Below, piece after piece: positions 53,026-64,000 of a stretch of DNA of 64,000 nucleotides. Each line of letters opens with the position of its first letter. Positions within the stretch are counted from its first letter, which is position 1. This DNA is from Macrobrachium rosenbergii. Lineage: Eukaryota; Arthropoda; Malacostraca; Decapoda; Palaemonidae. The position numbers and the translations under genes were made by a program. The stretch is taken from positions 4,489,998 through 4,553,997 of the forward strand of contig NC_089756.1 of assembly GCF_040412425.1 (NCBI RefSeq), in the 5' to 3' direction. The notes below the pieces were generated by a model. The model was given only the letters and a program-made list of their open reading frames with translations, was not told the DNA's origin and made no database searches.

Positions 53026-56000
53026 TTTGGAATAGACACATTGGAGTCCGGATGGTTGTTAAAACAGGATAGTTTAGGTAGGTGTAAGCCTTTTTGAATT
53101 TGACGAATTTTTCCGTTATATGTTCATTACTATCCGATTTTTTGGCATACTTGGTAGTATTGTGGTTAAAATTTTAAATTTATGCAGAAGTTACAGTGCA
53201 TTGCCATTTTACCAGGGATTCTCCATGACTGAATTCAATTATGGGCGATTTAATGCCTGCTTGTTCCCGTGAATTTTGTGGTATGGTCTTGATTTTGAAT
53301 GTTTGTATTAAGATTTAAGGTAGAATGTCAGTTTCGTAACCATGAAGAAAGGTTTTGTTTAGAGTGGCCTGAGAAATCGTTTAAAATGTTACGAGCAAAG
53401 AAAAAAAAAATAGTTGAAGATAATGCATGCTTCCAGTAGGAAACTGGTTGACTGGAGATGGGATGGTTTCCTAATAATTCATGTAGGGATTTTATTTACA
53501 TATTAATCTCTGTTTCTCTCTCTCTCTCTGTATACACACACATATATAATATATATGTATGTATGTATGAATATATTTTCATGATATTGCCTTGTAAAAT
53601 GTATATCTTTCCATGATTTTGATATAATTACTGTTCTGGTTGTCATGTGTTTTGTGTAATGATAATAATTGTTGAAGTATCGTGCGTAGTGTAATGTCAG
53701 ATCTCAAAAGAGTTAATAATTTGAGTAACTTAACAGCGTGATTTAGAATTAATAATACGCCTTTAATAATACGTAGTGGGAGAAAGATTTTCAAGTTAGA
53801 CCAGATGTGTTTTGCTTTGAGTGTCATTGCGAAAGATAATGCATTGACAGGCGAGAGATAACAATAGCTGCTCCATTCTGGAAACCAACTCAGGTTTTTC
53901 ATTTTGTTTTAAAAACATGCCATTTATGATTAGCCAGCTGCCGTCTGTTTTGATCGTGTTGACATTTTGTTAAGAGCTTTGTCCCATATGATTTTATGTT
54001 CGCATCACGTAAGCCTTTTTGAGAGTAAAAGCACGTCTCGATCGGTTACATCATGTTTTGTAGGATTGCATTGCTCTGATCACGTATTGTTCTAATGCTC
54101 TAGTTTTGGCCCCAAGACGTTTTGCTCAGGAAGTGACGTTATCTTCCTCTTATAGAATTTTCTCTTGTATCTTGTTCCCAAAATGTCTTAATAATGATGT
54201 CATCTGATTGTTTCATTTCTGACTGGAATACTAAAATTTTGCTGATTCTGATTTTAGAGACCGTTCATGTGGTTCCCTCTCTCTCTCTTTCTGAGATCTG
54301 AATGTAGGAAAAGTGTGTAATGGTGCCTATCAGAAGTGTGTTTTGCGAATCTCAAGCAGCTGCATTTCAGGAGATTTTGCAAAAGTTTTCACAAGCTTGT
54401 GTAAGGTAAAGTGAATTTTACTTATTATTACCATGGTATAATAGGTATATTAAGGAATTTTTGCCTTAGTGCAATTGTTTTTGGTAAATCTTTTGTGCTC
54501 TTGTGTTTACAATCTCTTAATTTTTCACATTTTATATATTGGTGATTTAACATTTATTTACTTAACATTTTAAATATTTCTTGATAATTTAACATTACAT
54601 ACTTAATTTAATTTTCCTTTACTAAGATTTTCTTTTCAAATCTTGAGTACTTCTTGATAGTTTAAATTTTGCTTAATTGATTTAATTTCATGATAAATTA
54701 GTTTTTGTGATTTAGTTTTGTTTAATAATTTAACTCGAGAATTAATTAAATTTTGTGTTGTTGTCAATTAATAGTAAATTTCTTCAGATTGTGAATTCTA
54801 AGTATAAATTTTAAATTTAAAAATAAATTTTTGTATTACAAAAAAAAAAAAAAAACGGTGCTTCATTTACTGACCACCAGTGAATAGGATTAATTGTGTG
54901 TGTAAGGCAAAGTGATAAACATGTTTTGTTCCTTTAGTTTTGCTGAAGTGAATTAAGACCAGAGAAACAGTTAAAGTTGTTTGATGGAGTGATGCCCTTT
55001 TACTCTAGTATGTTTCTTACTAAATTGTTGATACCTCACAGTTGTTCTGATAAACATAGTTTGATTTTTCACATGATTAATAAGCTTTTTAAGGGATCAC
55101 TGTTGCCTTTAGAGTACTCAGTCATAATTTTTATTGTTATGAGAGTTCAGTTATCTGGCTGAAGTGAGGTAAATTTTTTAATTCTGTGATTAGTTGTATA
55201 ACAACCAGGTACTTGGAACAAGTACCTGGTTTTCCACACTGCTGTCTCGCTTATTTCCTTAATAATCCAGAAAATATTAGGAGTAGTGGGGAGAGGCAGA
55301 CCAATAGAGGAGAGAATGAAGTGGTAGAATTTAGGAGTGGCACAGACCTTAGTCGATGGTAGGGACATCTATGCTTCTCTATGGAGTTCACACCTGGAGG
55401 TGAATACTGTTTGCTTTCTCATTCTCAACTTTAATTTGCCCCTTACTGTGACTTCAATTCCTGATGAGAACCTTTCCTTAATCCGCAGTAATCGCCAGTG
55501 ACATCGCCTGGAGTCAGGCCCCCAGCAAGATGCCATGCCTTAAAAGGGGTGAGCAACGGCTGCGCGGGAGTAAGTCTGCTCTTGCCACACAGCCTCACTG
55601 CCCAACTGCTCGCAGAATTTCAGACCGAGCGGGCCCCTCACTTTCACACACACTTGGAATACTGTGACTCTTGAACCAGAACCCTTCTTGGAGGACCCAA
55701 CTCTACTTCAGCCAAGGATCTTGTATCAAGCATCACAAGGAAGCAAATCACGGTGTGTCTTAGAGGGAGAATGGTTTTGCCGGTGTTCGTTATCTTTGAC
55801 TTGATATCGCTCTCTCGCATTTCATTACTCAGTTCAGTCCCTTTTATCTCTGACTTCACAACCATTGTGAATACCTGTTTGTGTGTTTCCTTGAGACAGT
55901 GCATAGATTAACATATTTCTTTACTAGCAGTCAGTAGAGTAATATAAATCCCTCCAACTTGTGTGTAATTCATCATAAGAGAGATCATAGTTCTTTAGGA

Positions 56001-56400
56001 GTCTCATCTGGAATTATTTCACTTCCAGGAGTGTTATCAGTGCCATTTACCAGTGGATGTTTTCCTGAGTTCCTGATTTGCCAGATTGGCCTAATTGACT
56101 GCTTACACATGGTCCACTTACTGTATGTACATGTTCATGTTAGATTGATGTGTTTAGTCTCCCATCCAGTTAATATTTTACATGTTCTTTTTGTTAAGTG
56201 AGATCTGTCCATAATTTCCACTTTTGATTTACCATCTTGTGTGATAAATAAAGTAGTGTTGAAATGCAGATTTTCACTTTGGCGACCTTCCAATTAAAAC
56301 CCACTCTGTTATGGTCTTTTGAGGGTTTTATTTCACAAGGCTAGATTTAGCAAAAATAAATTCCGTTTCCCTTGAAAACCGTAACTATATATATACGTTA
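53026..56400. other. Non-coding; A-tract, small perfect hairpin, LTR-end-like motif
   Basis: An A-tract at 54839-54855 could be a retroposon tail. A 13-bp perfect hairpin is at 55203-55231. AATAAA near 56246 followed by TTTGGCGACC at 56278 resembles an LTR end with primer site. No gene was recognised; minus frames at 53579-53902 and 55644-55904 match no known family. Confidence 0.4.
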
Positions 56401-56406
56401 TATATA

Positions 56407-56408
<2 letters not shown>

Positions 56409-56498
<90 letters not shown>
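56409..56498. repeat. (AT)n microsatellite
   Basis: About 90 bases of alternating AT. Confidence 0.97.
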
Positions 56499-56499
<1 letters not shown>

Positions 56500-56501
<2 letters not shown>

Positions 56502-59500
56502 ATATATATATGTATGTGTGTAATCACGAATTAATGCTTAAACTTCAAACCTCTGACAAAGTCGGCTGGCATTGTCTGGCAGTTAACACCAGTCGTGAGG
56601 TCTCCTTTTTCAATTTTTGGACGAGGCCGTTACAGTTTGTTAAACTCTTGAATGGCTTCCTCGTTTTTGTTCCACTTGTCCTTTTTATTCATACATGGCC
56701 ATTCTGTACTTTGTAGGATTACTTAGTAAGTTAGCTGTCTCTTCAATTGCTTCTTATGAACATGTGCACGTTTGGGGGGGAAGAAAATATGTTGTGAGGA
56801 GATATTCATGGGGTTAGCCTAGACGCATCTATTTACGTTATAAGAGAGACAATACAGCCGGTCCGGCGTGGTACACACACGTACACAGAAGCCGTAAGAA
56901 TGAGCGATTTTCATAAGATTAGCCACGACTTACAGTACATCATGGCCTTTACAACGACAGCGAATGTCTAGTAAGCTGGATATGTTATGAACATTTGTAG
57001 CAGAAAAGCAAGACAAGGTTTATTGTTGGATTTGAATTTTAAAATGCCAGTCATGCCGGGTGTGTCAGTATCAAGATGCACTCTCTTTTCACGTGATTGG
57101 TGTAGAAATCCTTCGTAATTGTAACTGAACTTTTCTCCAAAGTTACTTGTACCTTTGATAACTTGAAATCTGACGTATGTTTGTTCATGGCTTCGTCTGG
57201 CACAAAGTTTTGATTAATGATTGCTACCTTGCGTGTCTTGTAGGCTGTGAAAGCAGATTTACTATGTTCAATTTTCCTATGTGTTCCACTTTTGAAGTTT
57301 ATTTTTTCCTTTGTTCCACATCTTATACAGGCTTTCTTTTCTAGGGTCTTCCCCCAGCACCTCACCTTATAAAAACACCAACCCCAGATAAAAGAGGAAC
57401 GTTTAAGTGAAGAGTTTTTCCCCCGCCCCTTACTGTAATAAAGCACTGACCATCCTGCTGTTAAGAGTACATTTTTTTGCTTAGGAGTCGTTACGAATCA
57501 AAGGGGTTTATTAAAGGTCAGTGTGTTCTGTTGTTATTAGAAATGTTAGATATTTTAATTAATTTTGGCAAGGTCTTCAGACTTGTACGGTAATTAGTGC
57601 CATCGCCCTGTTAGGAAAGTAAACTTTTATTATTTTTTCAATATTTGTTGAATATTGTAATGCCCCTTCAATTACGATACGCTTGTGCGCATTCATGTCT
57701 TTTTCCCATAATGCCTTCTTGTTGTTTTGCCGCTCCCGCCTCCCTTTTGTAGCTTCGTGTTGCCTCTCTTCCAGAATAAAGGAACTTATTTATCTGGATG
57801 TATTATTAATCCACCGTCATGACCACTGCAGCAACATTCCTTAACGTGGTACTCTCACCTATTTCACTGAGTATCTCTCTCTATCTTGTCTCTCTCTTTT
57901 ATCAGTTTATTTTAATATGTTTAGACCATCATACAGCCGAATTTCCGACTGCATTTATACTTGGTAATCTACATTTACGTTCATTTTGGTAATTTTAGAT
58001 ATAACTACTGTCAAAATGTTAGCGGTTAATCTGTCATATTGATATATGACGTTTCATAATGGTACACCTTTTACATACAAGATTACTCACCCACATGGTA
58101 CAAAGAACGGTTACGAAAAAAAAAAGGAACTGAGCTGTAACGACGATATCAACGGCTTGAACCACAGTTGATCACTAGCACCCATCTGAACCAGTAAACA
58201 AACGCGGGACTCTCACACACGAACTTTTGATGTTAGTTTATTTTTTTAATAATGAATTTATTATTAGATTGACTTTGCCTTGAGGTCTGTCACCATCACA
58301 GGAGAAAGGGAGTTCGTAAACACACCGGTAATGAAAATCAATATGAGGGTCACGCGACCACATAGCGCTCATTGTTGTGTAGTTCCGTTCTTTATGGTCA
58401 AAGGCTATACTAGGGAAAATTGCCACCGGATAAGCTGCGGAAGTTTGCAGAAGTAACACCCGGTTGCAGGCAAATATTTGTTTAATTGTTGTTTATTCTA
58501 TTAACTTAAATATTCTATTAGTTTAAATAGTCTTATGCCAGTGCTGGTTCTTCCCTAATGTAGGTCTAGTATTTATTCGCGTTCGGCCAAGTTAAAACGA
58601 CTTTGTATCTCATTTGGGTGACTACCAGGGTGACCAACTGAAATTGCTAGACGCAGCCGGCACTTGGGTTAGGCTATAAGTCTCTTGATCATACGTAAGC
58701 AAGGGGATAGTGAGCCAGCAACCTCATTCCAAATATGCTTGCTGAAAACTCTAAGAAAAAGACTCACGCTGTCTGATTTCCTAAATTGCCAGCTGCATTT
58801 TGGGCTACCAAATGTGGATTCTGTCTACAGGTCTCCCCCAACCGCATTCACGTGATTTATGAGGTCTGGTTCGCGTTTCGAGGCAAAACATCGTTGGCTG
58901 CCCATTTTTTTTTTTTTTTTTTTTGTTTTACCGTCATAGGCGTTACGGTGTCAAACGACGATAATTTTCCTTTAAATATTTGTACTGTAATGGAATATTG
59001 AGATAGTGTTCTTGGATAATGAGGCTGATATAGTTTCTCATTCTCAATTTGAGTTACTTTTCTGTGAAATTGAGTGTAAATAACTTGGTAATCATTGGTA
59101 CGGAGTTTGAAATGTTTAACACGTTTTTATTTGAAATGTTTTTTTTAAACAATCTGTTAGAGGATTTAATGCTCAATTCAATAAATATTTATTGGCCAGA
59201 ACGTCGGAAAGGCTTTTAATTTTACAAAAGCGTTCGTGTTTTTGAGTTGAGGTTTGGGTAGTCTGAATTAGGTTTTGGGAAGAGATTTCAAAATAGTTTT
59301 TCTGGACGAAATATTAATGGGTTTTAGTCAGTAATCCAGGTTAGGTGGAGGTGGTGGTCTCCGCATATTTTCAGTTTTATTAATGAGGTGGGTCTCCGCT
59401 CATTGTTAAGATAGCTATTGCTAGTTCAGCAATTTGAAGCTGTAACCATTTTCATATTCCAAAGTATTTTGTATTAACCTGTTCACCATTCAGACTCCTG

Positions 59501-59580
59501 TATTCATGTTTTCACGGCGCGTGTTGTCTTTCCCTCCCTTTCCTCTGCTCCTGCGAGCTGCTCGCAAGAGCAAGAAGGGT
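56500..59580. other. Non-coding; unassigned minus-strand frames
   Basis: Contains minus frames at 57051-57446 (131 residues, basic, with one CIRC pair) and 58238-58459 (73 residues). Neither matches a family I recognise and neither has splice or domain support, so they are left as unassigned. A T-tract is at 58905-58924. Confidence 0.35.
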
Positions 59581-59779
59581 CCGTGCTGGTACTAGGGCAT
59601 CACAATCGAACCTCTAAAATCTTCCCTCCCCCCACCCCCTTTCGTCACTTTGACCAATTTGTCCGATCACATGCGACGGAGGGGCAAAGCGATGCAGGAG
59701 TGATGATAATTGGGAAAATGTTTGGTGGGACTCCGTGGCCTTCAAAACTGTTCTTTTTTTCAACTTAAAGGTGAACAAA

Positions 59780-60490
59780 CACCGCCGCTCTCGTCCCCGT
59801 GACGTAATCGCATGGCGTGACGTCACTACCACGCCATAAAACGCCCATGACAACTGTATTCTCCCTAATGGCCTGCGATTCCAAAGGAAGGCTCGTTCAG
59901 GAACAAAATCCCCCTCAGCAGATGTATGGTGCGAGATGTAGACTCAGATCGTGAGTCACTGAACGATACATCGCTGTAACAAGCGATTTCCGGACGCATT
60001 TCACTACGCCTAAAAGGGCGCGCTTCTCTGCTGCAGCACGATGTCATTAATCCAGGTTGCTATCGATTGCACCACCTGAAAAAGCTACATGAGGTAGATG
60101 CATAAGTTCGACAGAAATGAAAGCGAAGCTCCGAAGTCAGAATGAAAATAATATGTCAACCGATCTCACCGTCGCATGGTTGTCTCAAACAAAATCAGAA
60201 CTGGCACATCGCCAGTGTTATTCTAAAAAAAAAAAAAAATTACTTTCGCATTGTGTTAACAATCGGCATATGCTTTATCTCTCATGAGCAATTTGTTAAA
60301 AGATTAAATTAGCCAAAGACATTCGTATTTAAATAAAAGAAAAATAGGAAAAGCAAGAAGAAAAAAGAGGCGTTCAAGAGTCTTGTCCCAGTAGCATCGT
60401 TCGATCGAAGACTGATGACGTCATGCTGCGGTAATGACGTCATCCTGGATTATGGTTGGAACTGTGACTCTATCAAAGATGGCGGATTCC
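59780..60490. promoter_or_regulatory. Candidate promoter/enhancer: CRE palindromes and YY1-type motif
   Basis: TGACGTAA at 59800-59807, TGACGTCA at 59818-59825, and two ATGACGTCAT palindromes at 60415-60424 and 60434-60443, 19 bases apart. AAGATGGCGG (YY1-type) is at 60476-60485. CpG is more frequent here than in flanking AT-rich DNA. CRE/ATF sites and AAGATGGC near start sites are known features of animal promoters. The controlled gene is unknown: Ly6 (minus) or a gene to the right are both possible. Confidence 0.4.
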
Positions 60491-60995
60491 AAAACATGAG
60501 CAAATTATACTTAAGGGCTTCGGTGTGTATAAACAAGCCCTGCAAAGTCAATAAGATTAAGTGTGTGAAAGCTTGGGTCATTATAAAGTGGTGAAGAAAC
60601 GGCATGCGTAACGATAGGCCTATCGTTATATGCTGTCATAACAAGCTATAATTATATTGTACACCTGTAAGGGTCGTATTAATCTTGATATAACTAATTT
60701 ATTTATTTATTTAATCTAAAAGCAACTTTCTTACTCTCAGAGATTACAGGCGAGGCTTAGAGATTATTCTCATAGATCCCTTTCAGGACTGAAAACGTTT
60801 ATGTGTATTAATTCTAAGGAAAAAATTTACTCTAGGCTTACTTCAGATACTTGAAGGATGAAGATTGATCTTACTTTGAAGGACAGAATCTGTTTTGTTA
60901 GATTACTTTAAATATAGAATCCGGATTACTTTGGAGGTCAGAAATTACTTTCAAGATTACTTTGAAGAGAGATGGGTTGCTGTCGGTACAAAGAT

Positions 60996-61034
<39 letters not shown>

Positions 61035-61953
61035 GGCAGGAAAAGTTTTGAGTTTATGTAGAAAAGACATTCTAGACCTACCAAGCTTAACTTTACACGC
61101 GGAGGAATGTTAGCAAGAAAACCTTTGATTTTAACTTTACATGCGAGGGAGAGGCCGAAGAAAGATTTTTTGAGGTCAGCTGTATATAGGAATAAGAGAC
61201 AATAAAACCTTTTGAGTTTTAACTATAGTAGAGGCGGTAACAAAACACTGTCAAGAAGTTGAACTGAGCCTTCTGAGAACACGTCACCCAGTTAGTCACA
61301 ATGCTCGGGCTAACACCAGTGGAACACTCGCTAACATTTATTCATTTGACCAGCTACACACTGTATTTTACTTCCCTGTTTTTTTTTTAACTTTAAAACA
61401 TGTTTTATTTGTTACAGAATATTAATCGTTACAATTATTGATGTGTAAACTAGGCTTATGAAAGAAAGCCTAGATTATAGTTGTAGTAGAAGCATGAATA
61501 ATTCTCTTGCATTTTAATCTTCATTTTCGTTAGTCAGTGACAAGGAGGGATGAGTACTGTATGTATGTATGTATGTAAGAGGGAGGACGGAAGACGCGCA
61601 AATATCTCTGTATTAATTGAGAGAGGAAAGCAAGTTACAGGCATAGCATATCTCTCATACAAACAGTCTGTGGGACATAAATTCCAATAGATTCCGATGG
61701 ATAGACAGATATTCTCCATAGGAATGCATATATTTCCGGATCAAAAGCTTGATAGACCTAGGCCTATTGATGTGACTTGCCAGATTATGGATGAAATGAG
61801 AGAATGGTATATTTCCGGCTTTTCATATGACTTAGGAGAGAGAGATTAGAAAATGAAAGTCCTACGTAAAGATGGTGAAGCAGACTGAAAGAAATCGAAC
61901 TTCCGGTGCGGCCTTGGGATGATCGATTCTCCCGTCCCCTGCCCCCCCCCCCC

Positions 61954-62010
<57 letters not shown>

Positions 62011-62465
62011 AAGTACGGCCAACGGGCAGAATTAGGTCAGCCAGTAAACTTAATGGCTTTACTGAGATCGGATGAACGCCTGTCAAACTTTCCTCGGTTA
62101 TATAATAGAGTAAACTACATTTGCTCATTTCACTGGTTTCTATAGGTGCGTATGTGTGCACTTACGCACATGTGTAACTGGATGATGCATATCTATGTTG
62201 TAGATGCGTTGTGTAGTGTATGCACTGTAAATGTATTGTGCACATATATAGTGTAAATGTATTGTATGTGCTCATATACAATGTATTGTACACATAGCCT
62301 ATATAAAATATAAACAAATGCAGCGGGTTTAAGTATTCTTGTCATAAACTTCTAAGAGTATTTCAAATACTTCAGAATATTTAGAAGCGTCCCAATGTTC
62401 GACTTGACTTGGTTCATAGCCCGTGAGTTGCACAAACTATTTCCATCTCATGAAACAAGATGCAC

Positions 62466-62508
<43 letters not shown>

Positions 62509-63105
62509 TGAAACGGTAGGAACAGTTGAAAGCGAGAAAAAAAACATTCTAAATCGTTTATTCAACTTCGTTGGTCACGTGTTGTGTAAGAGTCAGTAAA
62601 AACTCGCATAGCCTGCAGAGACCTGCCATTGTTCCAGAGAAAATGGAAGGGGCTTCGTTCCAGAAAGACTGGAATGAAAAGTTTACACGCACACACACAC
62701 ACACACACGCTTTGCCGCTAAACATCCAAGTCCCTCGTAGTAGGGAAAAGTAGCCACGATTAGGCTATAAGGGGTCTGGAAAAATCTTGGAAAATAATGA
62801 TAATGGAATAAATTGAAAGAAAACGAAGAGGAGTCGAATAAAACTACAAGAAATGGATAAGGACTGATGAAAGGCGGGGCGAAAATTAGGGGAAATATAA
62901 TAAACTTGAGGCAAACAGATAAAAAAAAAACAAACGAAAGGAAACCGAAAGAGAACTCAAACGCGGGATTAAACCGGCTCGCATGAAAAGTTAATATCCT
63001 CAAGGGAGCCAAGAATAGCAGCGTTACTGTGGAAAACGGGGTTTCCTGCTTTCTTTCTTCCTTTCCTTCTCTTTCTTGACACCGGAAGAGCAGTCGAATA
63101 ACTAT
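60491..63105. other. Non-coding with microsatellites
   Basis: (GA)n at 60997-61031, (CT)n at 61951-62008, (GA)n at 62471-62506, (AC)n at 62687-62708. No gene recognised; the long minus frame at 62683-63234 is compositional. Confidence 0.6.
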
Positions 63106-63362
63106 ATATTTATTGCAGACATGAATCGTTACAATAGACAAGCTTAGATGAAACGGACAATAGTCTGTGCTTTCTTCATTCCAGCAGATAAGTCTGGCTG
63201 CAGCAGACAATAATCTGTGCTTTGCTCGTTGCAATAGATATGTCTAGTTGCATTAGACAACAGTCTGTGCCTTCCTCTTTTCAGCAGATAGGTCTAGTTG
63301 TGACAGACAACAGTCTGTGCTTTCCTGGTTCCAACAGATGGGTCTAATTGCAACAGACAATA
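63106..63362. repeat. Minisatellite with exact 50-bp period
   Basis: GACAAYAGTCTGTGCTTTC recurs at 63156, 63206, 63256, 63306 and starts again at 63356; each unit also has CAGCAGATAGGTCTAGTTG-like sequence. A weaker unit precedes at 63106. Confidence 0.95.
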
Positions 63363-63382
63363 AATACACGCACACATATATG

Positions 63383-63533
<151 letters not shown>

Positions 63534-63689
63534 GGTGGAAATACACTGGGTTTTAGGAAAGGACAAATTGAAAAAAAAAAAAAATTTAGATTCCATAGCT
63601 CTGGCGCAAATGAAAAAAAAAAAAAATTAGAGTCGTTATTTTGTGTTTAGTCGACCGTGGCTGGATGTAGGCGGGGTTAGAGAGGGCAT

Positions 63690-63950
63690 TAAATATGAAC
63701 GTCATCACTTACGACATTTTTGAGGAATCGAGAGAGAGAGAGAGGAATATAGCGCACGTACTTTAAATTGTAGTCTAACAGTCCAGTCGAGGGAATTATA
63801 CCATTTATAAAAGCTACCTTAGCCAGAATGGTGCGATTGTTCGGGGCTAAATCTGTTCGTACCCTCTCGCGTGGGATCGAACCTTGATCATAATGGCAGC
63901 AGCAGCAGGAAGTCGCTCTCACGGCCTCTGTAATTCCGCTTCGAGTTAAG
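63690..63950 (-). repeat. Possible tRNA-derived SINE
   Basis: On the minus strand, GGTTCGATCCCACGCGAG (near 63880-63863) matches a tRNA B box, and about 40 bases upstream GCCGTGAGAGCGAC resembles a tRNA D-arm end. A GA-rich stretch is at 63731-63744. The A box is weak and no tail or target duplication was fixed. Confidence 0.35.
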
Positions 63951-64000
63951 CGTCAGGTCAGACATGGGTTCTGAATATTGAAGATGGTACTTTGGTGGTT

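Noticed and set aside
57051..57446. 131-residue minus-strand open frame with a CIRC pair
   Set aside because: Basic composition and a single cysteine pair are not enough to call a zinc finger or transposase; left as unassigned.
62683..63234. 183-residue minus-strand open frame
   Set aside because: Includes the 50-bp minisatellite and an (AC)n tract; aromatic-rich low-complexity composition and no recognisable domain.

Overview
The window is animal genomic DNA, most likely from a malacostracan or decapod crustacean. This rests on long introns, very abundant (AT)n, (GA)n and (ATT)n arrays, DIRS1-like tyrosine-recombinase retrotransposons (documented as common in decapods), and an arthropod-type Ly6 gene. 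The taxonomic call is an inference; nothing prokaryotic is present.

Two host genes are supported. On the + strand are the last four coding exons (2432-2526, 14267-14416, 33745-33918, 34058-34100) of a MYST histone acetyltransferase of the MOF/KAT8 type. They join in one frame for 154 codons including the stop, and all splice sites are GT-AG. On the - strand, converging on it, are two exons (44316-44155 and 43960-43755) of a ten-cysteine Ly6/three-finger protein with a GPI-anchor-like tail. Its signal-peptide exon was not found.

Almost everything else is mobile DNA and its debris. The two large mof introns (11.7 and 19.3 kb) hold three decayed DIRS1-like elements, all in the sense orientation of the gene: A at 3197-9073, B at about 18432-25190, and C at about 25425-33730. 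Element B carries a nested TTAA-flanked piggyBac-type element (23988-24925). Element C is split by a TA-flanked pogo/Tigger-like element (26079-29183), which itself holds a gag fragment. A head-to-head inverted repeat of DIRS left ends lies at 25192-25642. The right end of element C stops only about 14 bases before a mof exon. Two copies of another TTAA-type element with internal tandem units of about 380 bp lie at 15097-16893 (intron) and 34830-36277 (downstream of the mof stop, perhaps in its 3' UTR).

Other elements are: a decayed CsRn1-like Ty3/gypsy gag with a tRNA-Trp primer site (1-810, -); a large inverted-repeat element (9991-11301); a perfect-centre foldback with Penelope-like features (11811-12275); a miniature LTR retrotransposon with an AATG target duplication (46614-47626); a mariner-like element with perfect 33-bp ends (47784-51458) enclosing a second inverted-repeat element; and a hAT remnant (52183 to about 53025). 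A CpG-containing stretch at 59780-60490 with three full CRE palindromes and a YY1-type motif is the best promoter candidate. No single undescribed multi-gene system was found; the most interesting signals concern transposon-gene interaction and transposon structure.
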